A program made the position numbers and the translations under genes. Below, piece by piece: positions 1-8,809 of a stretch of 58,850 bases of DNA (the stretch's first letter is position 1; the number at the start of each line of letters is the position of its first letter). This DNA comes from Bacillota bacterium (lineage in GTDB: Bacteria; Bacillota; Clostridia; Oscillospirales; Ethanoligenentaceae), in assembly GCA_023391535.1 (NCBI GenBank), contig JAEWAU010000092.1, positions 1-58,850 of the forward strand, in the 5' to 3' direction. Below the pieces are notes generated by a model. It ran no database searches. It worked only from the letters and a program-made list of their open reading frames with translations, and had not been told where the DNA came from.

Positions 1-388
1 GTGCACCAGATGCGACAGAAGCGCTGACTCCGCCCGCCGGTGCCGCTCTGTGAAAACTTTACCCATTTCTGACCCATTTCTTACGCTGTATTGACCATAC
101 TCCCCCGCAAATCGGGTATTCTAAAACCGTGCTTTTCGAGTTTTCTCTTTTTGTTTTCCGATTCGTTTTTGTTTCCCTTTCCATTTTCCCCTCCGGTTTT
201 CGGAGGGGATTTTTCTGCGCCCGGCCGCCCCGCCTGATACGCATATCCGATAAAATATGGATAAAATCCGCATCAAAACCCGCAGAGAAAAATTTTGCTG
301 CGGAGTCTATCGGTGCGCGGCCGCCCCGCGCGCGCTTGCACGCATTTTCAGTCGGATATTCGTATTCGGACGTTTTTTGCGATTCCAG
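1..388. other. gene-free left edge
   Basis: No convincing coding region. The short reading frames here lack ribosome sites and recognisable motifs. The stretch holds one intrinsic terminator near 188-215, probably for a gene lying to the left of the window, followed by featureless sequence up to the promoter of the SNF2 gene. Confidence 0.6.
188..215 (+). terminator. intrinsic terminator
   Basis: An 8-bp perfect stem (CCCCTCCG at 188-195 with CGGAGGGG at 201-208) closes a five-base loop and is followed by ATTTTT. It would end transcription coming from the left of the window. Confidence 0.6.
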
Positions 389-417
389 TTGATGAATTTG
401 TGAAAACGAGTTAAAAT
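389..417 (+). promoter_or_regulatory. putative sigma-70 promoter for the SNF2 gene
   Basis: TTGATG (389-394) and TAAAAT (412-417) are separated by 17 bases and lie about 90 bases upstream of the SNF2 start. This is a sequence match only. Confidence 0.45.
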
Positions 418-504
418 GGAGCTATATGTTTGCGTGTTTATCCTGCGGCGGAGCAGGATTCCGTGTTCGGAACACCCTTCCGCCGCTTTTCGGAGTAGAA
501 AGAC

Positions 505-3500
505 ATGATTTCACTGAAAGCCATTTCCGGCGCGGCCACGAATAAAAAGACCTATGAGCGCGGCCTCGAGTATTACAACCAGCGGCGCGTGGAGCGTCTG
601 CGCGAGGAGCCGGACCGTTCGGGCGACGGAACGCGCATCCTCGCCGACGTGCAGGGCAAATACAGCTACGAGTGCGAGGCCTCCCTGGGCGCCGACGGCC
701 AGATCCGCGACCACTTCTGCGACTGCCCCGCCTTTTACAGCTACGAGGGCTGCTGCAAGCACATCGTGGCCATGCTCCTGCAATACTATTACCGCAAGGT
801 GACCGAGGCGGCTCCGCTTCCCAAAATCCGCGAGGCCACCGCCACGAGCAACGCGGCCAAACAGCTCATCCGCCGGTACTCGGACCGCCTGGTGAACAGC
901 GCGGTTTCCGGCGCATTGCCCGAAAAGGTGCGCCTCACGCCGTTTTTCGGGCTGGACCCGTACGGCGGAGTCACGCTGGAGCTCAGCGTGGGCACCGCGC
1001 GGATGTACGTGGTGCGGGACCTGCCCAAGTTCTACAACGATATTCTCTGCGGAAACGTGGCGGAATACGGCACGGGGCTCCGTTTCCTGCACAATGAAAA
1101 CGCGTTTGAGGAGGATGCGCGCCCGCTGCTGCGCTTCTTCTTAGGCAAATACCGCGAATTTTCCGCTTACGCCGGGAGGCAGTTCGCCGCCTCCGGCGAC
1201 AAGCGCCGCCTGCCCCTTTCTCCCCACTCCTTCGACGAGCTCTTCAGCCTGTTCGAAGGCCGCGATGTGTTCTACAAGGACGGCAGCGAAAAAAAGCCCG
1301 TGCGTTTTGAGGATGCGCAGCCTGACCTTACGCTCGATGTGGAAAAGAAAGGCGACGCGTTCGTGCTCTCCATGCCGCTGCCCGAGCTGGTGATCGCCGG
1401 CGAGGCGCGGCAGTACTGCCTGATCGACGGCAGGCTTCTGCGCTGCGGGGAAGCCTACACGCAGGCCGTGGGGCCGCTGCTGCGCGCCCTGATGGAAAAC
1501 GGCGGCAAGCTGACGGTGGCCGAGGCCGACATGGGCGCCTGCACCGTGGGCGTGATCGAAACCGTGCAGCCCTTCGTGCATATCCGCGCGGAGGAGGGCC
1601 TGCTGCAGCCCTTCGCCCCGCAGCCGCTCGCTTCCCGGCTCTACCTCGATATGCCCGTGCCGGGGATGATTACGGGCAGCCTGCGGTTTTGCTACGGCTC
1701 CGAGGAGATCGACGCGATGTCCGACCGCAAGGTGGCGTTCCAGCGCGATATCCGCGGCGAACTGGCAGCACAGGGCTTCGTGAAAAAATACTTCGAGGCC
1801 TACGACCCCGAAAAGCACTACCTGTATATCGAGGACGACGACCGCATCTTCCAGCTGCTGAGCGAAGGGCTCGACGAGATGGCGGGCAGCCTGGAGATTT
1901 ACACAACGGACCATTTCAAGAGCGTTTCGGTTCGCCGCCCGCCGCAGGTGAGCATCGGCGTGCGGCTGCGCAGCAACCTGATCGATTTCAGGCTCGACAC
2001 CGGCGATTTCCCGCCCGAGGAGCTGGCGGCGCTGCTCGATTCCTACCGCCAGCACAAGCGCTACCACAAGCTGCGGGACGGCTCCTTCGTCGGCCTGGAA
2101 AACAGCCCGCTCGCGGATGTTTCGCAGCTCGCGCAGGGGCTGGGGCTCACCGACGCCGAGCTTTCCCGCGGGGGCGCGGAGGTGCCCAAGTACCGCGCGC
2201 TCTACCTCGACGCCATGCTCAAGGACAGCGCCACCCTTAAAATGGACCGCGACCCGGCTTTCAAGGCCATGGTGCGCGATATCGGCGACGTGGGCGATTC
2301 CGAGATCGAGCCACCCCAGAGCCTGCGGAAGATTCTGCGCAAATACCAGCAGACGGGCTTCCGTTGGCTCAAAACCATGAGCCGATACGGCTTCGGCGGC
2401 GTGCTGGCCGACGATATGGGCCTCGGGAAAACGCTGGAGGCCATTGCGTTCCTGCTCTCGTGCAAGGAGGAGGACCCGAATGCCAGCCCGTCGCTCGTGG
2501 TGTGCCCAGCCTCGCTCGTGCTCAACTGGGAAAGCGAGATCGCGCGCTTCGCGCCGCAGCTGCGCGCGGTTTCCGTCATCGGCGAAGCGACGGTGCGGCG
2601 CGACCTCATCGCGCGCGCCGAGGAGTTCGACATCGTCATCACCTCCTACGACCTGCTCAAGCGCGATATCGACCTCTACGAGCCGCACAGCTTCCTGTGC
2701 CTGATTATCGACGAGGCGCAGTACATCAAGAATTCCGGCACGCAGAACGCCCGCGCCGTCAAGGCCGTGCACAGCGCGCAGCGGTTCGCGCTCACGGGCA
2801 CGCCCATCGAAAACAGCCTGGCCGAACTTTGGTCGATCTTCGATTTCCTGATGCCGGGGTATCTCTACAGCCACGCGCGGTTCAAAGAATCCTTCGAGCT
2901 GCCCGTAATGCGCGACGACGACAAGGAGGCGCTCGAAAACCTCAAACGGATGCTCGCGCCGTTCATCCTGCGCCGGCTCAAATCCAGCGTGCTGCGCGAG
3001 CTGCCGCCCAAAACCGAAACGGTGCTTTTCGCGGGGCTTGCGGGCGAGCAGAAACGCCTTTACGACGCGAGCCTCGCGCAGATCCGCGCGCAGCTCGGCG
3101 CGAGCCTGAAGGAAGGCGCCGGCGGAGGAAGCCGTGTCGTCATCCTCGCCATGCTCACACGGCTGCGCCAGATCTGCTGCGACCCGTCGCTCTGTTTTGA
3201 AGATTATTCGGGCGAAAGCGCCAAGCTCGAGCTCTGCCTCGAACTGCTCGAATCCTCCGTGGACGCGGGGCACAAGGTTCTGCTGTTCTCGCAGTTCACC
3301 TCCATGCTCTCCATTCTGGAGGCAAAACTGCGCGCGCGCGGCATCCGCTACTTCGTGCTCAAAGGCTCCACGCCCAAGGAGGAGCGCGCGGACCTCACCA
3401 CGCGCTTCAACAAGGACGACACGCAGGTGTTTTTGATTTCGCTCAAGGCGGGCGGCACGGGCCTCAACCTCACGGGCGCCGATATCGTTATCCACTACGA

Positions 3501-3726
3501 CCCCTGGTGGAACATCAGCGCGCAGAACCAGGCCACGGACCGCGCCCACCGGATCGGGCAGAAAAACAGCGTGCAGGTCTACAAGCTCATCGCCAAAAAC
3601 ACCATCGAGGAAAAGATCCTGGCCCTCCAGCAAGAGAAGCTCAAGCTCGCGGATTCCATCATTGCCGAAGGCGAAGGGCTGCTCACGGGCATGTCGGCGC
3701 AGGAACTCCTGAAGCTGTTCGATTAA
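505..3726 (+). CDS. SWIM zinc-finger SNF2-family helicase/ATPase
   Basis: A 1073-residue protein. The N-terminus carries a SWIM zinc finger (C72-x-C74 ... C84-K-H86). A long middle part follows (roughly 100-560), of the kind found in bacterial SNF2 helicase-associated regions. The C-terminal half is a complete SF2 motor: the GxGKT loop in ADDMGLGKT near residue 637, motif II DEAQ near 732, TGTPIEN near 770, and motif VI DRAHRIGQ near 1011. Family members use ATP to translocate on double-stranded DNA and remodel protein-DNA complexes; the bacterial substrate is generally unknown. The start is supported by GGAGTAGAAAG just upstream. It is convergent with the next gene, so the two are not an operon. 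Confidence 0.93.
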   Translation: MISLKAISGAATNKKTYERGLEYYNQRRVERLREEPDRSGDGTRILADVQGKYSYECEASLGADGQIRDHFCDCPAFYSYEGCCKHIVAMLLQYYYRKVTEAAPLPKIREATATSNAAKQLIRRYSDRLVNSAVSGALPEKVRLTPFFGLDPYGGVTLELSVGTARMYVVRDLPKFYNDILCGNVAEYGTGLRFLHNENAFEEDARPLLRFFLGKYREFSAYAGRQFAASGDKRRLPLSPHSFDELFSLFEGRDVFYKDGSEKKPVRFEDAQPDLTLDVEKKGDAFVLSMPLPELVIAGEARQYCLIDGRLLRCGEAYTQAVGPLLRALMENGGKLTVAEADMGACTVGVIETVQPFVHIRAEEGLLQPFAPQPLASRLYLDMPVPGMITGSLRFCYGSEEIDAMSDRKVAFQRDIRGELAAQGFVKKYFEAYDPEKHYLYIEDDDRIFQLLSEGLDEMAGSLEIYTTDHFKSVSVRRPPQVSIGVRLRSNLIDFRLDTGDFPPEELAALLDSYRQHKRYHKLRDGSFVGLENSPLADVSQLAQGLGLTDAELSRGGAEVPKYRALYLDAMLKDSATLKMDRDPAFKAMVRDIGDVGDSEIEPPQSLRKILRKYQQTGFRWLKTMSRYGFGGVLADDMGLGKTLEAIAFLLSCKEEDPNASPSLVVCPASLVLNWESEIARFAPQLRAVSVIGEATVRRDLIARAEEFDIVITSYDLLKRDIDLYEPHSFLCLIIDEAQYIKNSGTQNARAVKAVHSAQRFALTGTPIENSLAELWSIFDFLMPGYLYSHARFKESFELPVMRDDDKEALENLKRMLAPFILRRLKSSVLRELPPKTETVLFAGLAGEQKRLYDASLAQIRAQLGASLKEGAGGGSRVVILAMLTRLRQICCDPSLCFEDYSGESAKLELCLELLESSVDAGHKVLLFSQFTSMLSILEAKLRARGIRYFVLKGSTPKEERADLTTRFNKDDTQVFLISLKAGGTGLNLTGADIVIHYDPWWNISAQNQATDRAHRIGQKNSVQVYKLIAKNTIEEKILALQQEKLKLADSIIAEGEGLLTGMSAQELLKLFD

Positions 3727-3755
3727 ATTCCGGCGCACGGCGTTGGAAAAAACAA

Positions 3756-5774
3756 TTATCTCCGGAACAACTCCCGAATTCCCCGGTGTTTTTTAAAATT
3801 TACGCCGAAGAAATCACAGGCTTTGTCGAGGTCCATCACGATCCATTCCCGGGATTTGTGCGCTTCCAGGTCTTCGGGCAACTCCTTCAGGATGCGGTCC
3901 GCTTCCCAGGTGGCCCCGGCGTTATACCGCAGTTGGTTGAACTGCCGATCGACCTTGAAATCCCGGGTGTTGATTTTCCATGCACGGCGGATGGTCTGGA
4001 TGGCCTGCGAGCCGGTGACCTTTTCGCTGAAATAGTCTTCGAGCGTCAGCTTACGCACGTATTCCGGAAGCTCGCCTTCATAATAGCGCGCAAGGATCTG
4101 ATACATGATTTTGGCGGAAGAGGCCAGAATGTCGGGCGCTTCGGGCCGGTCGTCGTCTTTGAGCCCGTCCAGCAGATCGGGAACGACCGCAAGCATCCGG
4201 TTGAGATAGGCCCGATAAAAGGCTGTCCCGATATTTTTCTGGACCTTACGCACGATGCTGGACTGCATGACTTCCGTGTTTGTGAGCCCCGCCTGCACCG
4301 AGCAGATGACCGTCCGGCGGATGACTTCCTGCGCCACGGCCTTGACGTCTTCGTTGGCGCTGATCACGACGGCCGGATAGTGGGTCAGTCCCTCGCCGAT
4401 TCCGAAATCGTCGTTTTTGATGGTTTCAATGGCATGCTGTGCAAACCGGGCGTTGGTCAGATCGTCGACAATTATGGGTGCGCCCATGACCGTACGTTTC
4501 AGGTTATCGATATTGGAGCGCGTGAAATCGGGAGCCGAAATCCTCGGCTTTTGATTGATCATCATTTTCAGCAGAGTCATCAGAAAGCTGGTTTTTCCCG
4601 CCTTGCTCTGGCCGTAAACCAGACCGAAAACGGGGTAAGGCAGCAGATTCTGATTGTATTTTGTCGCAGTGTCGCGCATGATCGCCATAAACGGCGAAGC
4701 AAAAAACCAATTGGCAAACGAGTAGTATTTGGCTTGCATCCCCGCAACATCGCCGTGAAATTTTCGATACCCTTCCATGTACTCCATGAAAAGATTTACG
4801 TCGCGGCGGATTTCCTCTTCGGGCGGGGCAAGGTCGACAGCCTGGTCGTTCAGTGTAACGGTGCCGTTTTCCAGGTGAAGAACCAGCTGCGGGTATTCGC
4901 TGCGCAGTTCTTTTTCCTGCGTAACCGCGTCGATCACCCGCCGCTTGGTCTGGATGACTTTTTCGGGGGAAAGCAGGGTTTTTCCCTTTTTGTTTTCCTG
5001 CCGGGGCATGAAGGCGGCCAGCTTGTTCGCCAGGTTTTTGACGTCCAGAACGAACTGGACATCCTCACTCCTGGCGGTTTCCGGCTCGATCACAAGGGCT
5101 TTTTTCACCTTCACCGTCTGCATAACGGGAATCTCATCTAGATGGTCGCCGCCGTCCGCGATGGTAAGACTGCGTTCCGAAATCGTGTCGGTGCTGCCGT
5201 CCAGAAGCTCGTCGTAGCAGTCCTTATACCAGTCGAACGCCTGCCCGCCGTCCACAAAGCAGATGTTCTCCCGCTGCTTTCCGGTAAAAGCGGAAAGGGA
5301 CATATTCGCGGAACCCATCACCACGCGCTTTCTGCCATCGTCGGATTCCAGAAGATAGATTTTTTCATGCGAAAGCTTTTTGCGGGCCACAAACATCCGG
5401 AGGCTTTCCTCGTGAATGCGGCCGATCAGGTCGATTTTGGATTTGCTCTGGATATCCCGCAGTTTCTCGATTGTTTTTAGCTGGCTTGCCATCACTTCCT
5501 GCATGCTGTACGTCATGACGTCCTCGAATCCGAAGATAATCTCGACGTGTTCAAACAGATTTACCAAGTTGCAGACGAAACCGATCCCGGAGGAATAGGT
5601 GATAGCGTAAAGACGCTGATATCCGGAAAAAAGCGTTTTCCAGTCCGTCGTCTGCGCGCCGACAAAAGATAGCTCGACCACGTCGATTTTTCCGAACTGA
5701 GTGCTATTCTTTTGTTCCGGGCTAAACAGGCTGATCGGCTCAGCCGAATCGAACAGGGACGGATTTTCACTCAT
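3756..5774 (-). CDS. phospholipase D-like nuclease domain fused to P-loop ATPase
   Basis: About 672 residues from the ATG at 5774, chosen because CGGAGGAAGCTC precedes it; the frame stays open further upstream without a ribosome site. The N-terminal third has one PLD-type HxK motif (H136-E-K138) followed by GSANMS (154-159), the arrangement seen in PLD-family nucleases. The middle holds a P-loop ATPase: Walker A GQSKAGKTS (388-396), Walker B IIVDD (434-438), a sensor-like ISANED (471-476) and paired arginines R486/R487 that could act as fingers. The ATPase resembles SF3/AAA-type modules, but I do not recognise the exact family. A PLD nuclease coupled to an NTPase next to a recombinase suggests antiphage or mobile-element function; that is inference. 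No transmembrane segment is visible. Confidence 0.75.
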   Translation of the reverse strand: MSENPSLFDSAEPISLFSPEQKNSTQFGKIDVVELSFVGAQTTDWKTLFSGYQRLYAITYSSGIGFVCNLVNLFEHVEIIFGFEDVMTYSMQEVMASQLKTIEKLRDIQSKSKIDLIGRIHEESLRMFVARKKLSHEKIYLLESDDGRKRVVMGSANMSLSAFTGKQRENICFVDGGQAFDWYKDCYDELLDGSTDTISERSLTIADGGDHLDEIPVMQTVKVKKALVIEPETARSEDVQFVLDVKNLANKLAAFMPRQENKKGKTLLSPEKVIQTKRRVIDAVTQEKELRSEYPQLVLHLENGTVTLNDQAVDLAPPEEEIRRDVNLFMEYMEGYRKFHGDVAGMQAKYYSFANWFFASPFMAIMRDTATKYNQNLLPYPVFGLVYGQSKAGKTSFLMTLLKMMINQKPRISAPDFTRSNIDNLKRTVMGAPIIVDDLTNARFAQHAIETIKNDDFGIGEGLTHYPAVVISANEDVKAVAQEVIRRTVICSVQAGLTNTEVMQSSIVRKVQKNIGTAFYRAYLNRMLAVVPDLLDGLKDDDRPEAPDILASSAKIMYQILARYYEGELPEYVRKLTLEDYFSEKVTGSQAIQTIRRAWKINTRDFKVDRQFNQLRYNAGATWEADRILKELPEDLEAHKSREWIVMDLDKACDFFGVNFKKHRGIRELFRR

Positions 5775-6450
5775 GAGCTTCCTCCGGTCGTTATACAAGA
5801 TGTTACTCCGAAAAGACGGCTGGTGCCGCCTGCAAATGTCAGGGCTTTCGCGATTTAGGCAGGCGTTATCTGGCAGCACGCATTTGGGATAGTGGCTCGT
5901 TCGTCCGCAATAGCATCATACTGCTTCCCGCAGAGTTTCCGCCCCGCCGTATGCACCAAGAGCGGACCTTCGAGCCGCACAACCCGTCAGCAATGCTGAT
6001 GTCAGGCGTGGTGCCGAATGCGTCCGGAACTTTCGCCATTTTCCGAATGATCGTGCGCGGAACCTCTTCCTTTGTCCAATCGCAAGGTTTTAGAACAAAG
6101 CCGCACTTTTCTCACGCTTATTATACCATTTTTCACCCGCAGAGTCAGCAGTGATACGGCTCTTCGGGATGCCCGTAAACACCTTCGTGACTTGACTTTT
6201 CCGCGTGCAGATCGGCACGGCCGGCTGGCGCGGGTTCTGCCTTAGGCACGGCAGACGCAGCGCTGAGCGCTGCAAGGAAAGCCTACCGATTGCGCACATA
6301 TGCTTGGGCAGCGACATTTCCGGCACTTGTGCCAACAGCCGGAATACCGTAGAGGTGTTCCGGGAGGAAAATCCGCAGGCGTGGATTTATCCGGCGGACT
6401 CAACGATGTCTATATCACCAGATAGTGCTACAAAAAGTAATTTTCCAGTG
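5775..6450. other. gene-free, apparently decayed stretch
   Basis: About 675 bases with only short overlapping frames on both strands. The minus-strand text around 5880-6090 can be read as a peptide-like stretch (including the run DWTKEEVPRTII) without a start, so it may be a decayed gene. I do not recognise its family. Confidence 0.4.
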
Positions 6451-6478
6451 TTGACATATTCAGAAAAGCGCCTATAAT
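6451..6478 (+). promoter_or_regulatory. sigma-70 promoter for recombinase leader
   Basis: TTGACA at 6451-6456 and TATAAT at 6473-6478 are separated by 16 bases. Both hexamers match consensus. Transcription would run through about 400 bases of structured leader before reaching the recombinase gene at 6894. Confidence 0.7.
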
Positions 6479-6539
6479 AAAACATGTAGTACCCCCGTCC
6501 TCATTCTTTTTTTGAGTGAGGCTCAAAAATCTCTTTGTG

Positions 6540-6790
6540 ATAAAATAAGCGTCAGTATGTCTATATGGCATACCGGCGCTTTCTCTTTGCCCTGCAAAGG
6601 GTGCGGCATTGGTTGTGATAGCCGCTCTTTTTGCTCTTCGCCATCTCTTGGCGAATTCTTACTGACAGTAAAAGAAGGATACGTAAACTGAATTCATCAC
6701 CGCTCATGGAGATGAATTCAAACATGAAGGCAGTATGTTCGAAGCAAGGGCCGTTCTGACCCAGTGCGGACATACTGTCTTTTTTTCATT
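6540..6790 (+). ncRNA. structured leader RNA upstream of recombinase
   Basis: Transcribed from the promoter at 6451-6478. It contains a perfect 10-bp hairpin (TGAATTCATC at 6689-6698 with GATGAATTCA at 6711-6720) and then a terminator hairpin at 6731-6787. No open reading frame with a ribosome site was found. It could be an attenuating leader or an independent small RNA; the sequence alone cannot say which. Confidence 0.4.
6731..6787 (+). terminator. intrinsic terminator inside the recombinase leader
   Basis: CAGTATGTTCG (6731-6741) pairs with CGGACATACTG (6767-6777), with one mismatch/wobble, and is followed by TCTTTTTTTT. Its position before the recombinase would stop most transcripts from the upstream promoter. 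Confidence 0.65.
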
Positions 6791-6893
6791 TGCCGCGTAG
6801 GAGAGCGGCACACAACCCGGCGACAGGGAGCCGTTTTATTCCCTGTTTACATAGACCTTAACGTGAAATATCGCTCGAAGGGAGCATTGCATT

Positions 6894-7829
6894 ATGACCA
6901 ATACATCCTATAAGCGTATCTTCTGGGAGCGCGAACAGGCGCTCAAGACACAGGACCACCGCGGCGAAAGCAAGCACGACGCCAAGATCGCCTTGCGTGA
7001 AGCCGCTTGCGCCGCCGGGCTGCCCTACCCACGGATCTCCGGAATTTACTCGACATCAACCTGGTATACCTACCATAAGGAAACCCGCCTGTTTCTGGAT
7101 TTCGTGGACGCCTCCGGGGCCGATGTCAAGCACTTGGAAAACTGCCGGCCCTTCGTAAGTCTCTATTTTGATGAAATGATGGAGCGGCAGCTGAGCGCCT
7201 GGACGATCCACCTTCGCGTAGCAGCTCTCGCGTCCATGTTTCACTGCCGCATGGAAGACTTCGAGGGCATAAAGCTGCCCCTCCGCCGCCGTGCAGATAT
7301 CAAGCGCACCCGAAGTACGGCCACTAGCAGCATGCTGCGCTTTACAGGCGTCCGGTATCAGATTATTCGGGATTTCATTACGGCGACCGGCGCCCGCCGT
7401 GGCGGCATAGCCAAGCTTAAAAAGGACGCGTTGTCCGTTGACGCCGGCGGGCATCTGCGTATCCACTTGGACGAAAAAGGCGGCAAGGAGCGCGACGCCC
7501 GTGTGCTGCCCGAGTGCGAAGCGTTTGTAAAGCAGGTGTTCGACGATTCGCCCGGGTATGGGCCTTCCGGCGACTATCTGTTCCCCAAAGGATTCATTCC
7601 TACGGCAATGGCCGTCCACTGCTTCCGCGCAGAGTACGCCAAGCAGCTCTATACGGTACTGAAGCAGGAGGGCGGATACGCGAACGGCAGACCCTATTGC
7701 TGCCGCCGTGACATGAAAGGAATCGTGCTGGACAGGGGGATACTTGCTGAAGTATCAAAAAACCTCGGTCATAACCGGCTTGACGTAGCAGCTGGAAATT
7801 ATTTCTATATTATGAAGGGCCCTGAGTAA
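6894..7829 (+). CDS. tyrosine recombinase / phage-type integrase
   Basis: A 311-residue protein with an N-terminal SAM-like core-binding region (about 50-125) and a C-terminal catalytic domain. The catalytic set is visible: Arg168/169 in ATGARRGG, lysine in DEKGGKER (195-198), H242-x-x-R245 in HCFRAEY, H293 in LGHNR, and a tyrosine at 303 in GNYFY. All essential residues are present, so it may be active. It lies between an IS21 remnant and the PLD-ATPase and could be the recombinase of a small integrated element or a stand-alone recombinase. No attachment-site direct repeats were identified by eye. The ATG is preceded by GAAGGGAGC. Confidence 0.85.
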   Translation: MTNTSYKRIFWEREQALKTQDHRGESKHDAKIALREAACAAGLPYPRISGIYSTSTWYTYHKETRLFLDFVDASGADVKHLENCRPFVSLYFDEMMERQLSAWTIHLRVAALASMFHCRMEDFEGIKLPLRRRADIKRTRSTATSSMLRFTGVRYQIIRDFITATGARRGGIAKLKKDALSVDAGGHLRIHLDEKGGKERDARVLPECEAFVKQVFDDSPGYGPSGDYLFPKGFIPTAMAVHCFRAEYAKQLYTVLKQEGGYANGRPYCCRRDMKGIVLDRGILAEVSKNLGHNRLDVAAGNYFYIMKGPE

Positions 7830-7879
7830 GGCTGTTGGAATCAAGGCGGCTGCCGTTTTTACTTGCTTCTCTGTGCATG

Positions 7880-8391
7880 AACTGCGCACCGGCGTTAAGT
7901 CCGCAAGTAGATGTACGGCAAGCTGCTTTGAGAAATCTTTCATACGAATTCCAATCTGAACCCTCAGCACCCCGCCGGTTTATTCAAAAATGTCCTTGCG
8001 CCCCCGCCAAACATTCGTCTGTTTCACCGCCGAACACCTAGCACAATCCTCGGCTGCTGTAAGGAAAAGAAACCGTCAGGTATTTCTTCCGACATAGCTC
8101 GCAGTGTTCGTAATAATTTGCCTCGCCGAAGTCCACCTGCGCTTCGCCGGGATGCCACACCAGCTCTTAAAAAACCTTCGTCTGCCGCATCTTCGCCTTG
8201 TATGCCTTCATGAACCGCTGCACCCTCGGATACGCCAGGTCGAAGTGCACATATTCCGTTTTGAGACGGTCATAGACGCGCTGGACTGTGTGCTGCTGCT
8301 TGTGCCAATTTATGCGCATGGTTGTGCCAGCAAGGCTAATAAGTGCTGTCCACAGCATAGGAATTCCCGATTTCAATGTGCATAATCGCAT
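7880..8391 (-). pseudogene. IS21-family istA transposase remnant
   Basis: Reading the minus strand in one frame from about 8391 gives istA-like text broken by in-frame stops. First comes a helix-turn-helix-side piece (RVYDRLKTEY, then PRVQRFMKAYKAKMRQ). After a TAA come the strongly conserved WHPGEAQVDFGEA and KKYLTVSFPYS, followed by further stops and a GGETDECLAGAQG piece. IstA proteins carry PGEAQVDFGEA at the start of the DDE catalytic core, which supports the call. The gene is truncated at both ends and no istB partner is visible. It is not functional. Confidence 0.75.
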
Positions 8392-8399
8392 TTATCATC

Positions 8400-8809
8400 T
8401 TCGTTCGAATCTGCCCTGTTCCGGCGCAGGCAGCGACCCGCACTTGCAACCGCAAAATTTGTGAACCGGTCATACTGCGTTCACAAAAAATTTAATTTTC
8501 AGACCGTTTTTCGTTGTATGATGATGGACGAAAGAGAACCTTTGACGTGTTTATTTATCCTTCCGCTTTTAAAACACCCGGTTTCCCCGCGCGCCGCCGC
8601 GGACGGTACTGATGTTTTTCCGCACAGAAAGGCGGTGGTTGTGTAGAACAAAAACACGTTTTGCGCGTCTATTCTCCCGGCGAATTTCCAGTGAAAGGAG
8701 ATGCCGTTTCCAAACCTCGCCTTTTCGCCGGAAGTGGAAGACGGAACGCCACTTTTTTCCCCTCTTTGATGAAACTGCAGCCAAAAAGCCGTTTTTGAAT
8801 CGAATTGAA
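8400..8809. other. intergenic region before the efflux operon
   Basis: About 400 bases with no supported gene. The reading frame of the downstream adaptor protein extends back into it, but that extension is rich in Arg/Phe and has no ribosome site at its ATG, so it is treated as leader DNA. Confidence 0.5.

Noticed and set aside
1141..3738. Long minus-strand open frame opposite the SNF2 gene
   Set aside because: Its His/Arg/Glu/Val-biased composition is typical of antisense frames in GC-rich DNA; no motifs.
505..5774. A DISARM defence island (SNF2 helicase plus PLD protein)
   Set aside because: The two genes are convergent, the PLD protein is fused to an ATPase unlike DrmC, and no drmA, drmB or methyltransferase is present.
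8700..8767. A 21-codon leader peptide before the MacA-like gene
   Set aside because: The AAAGGAG abuts its ATG without spacing and there is no regulatory codon run or hairpin downstream.
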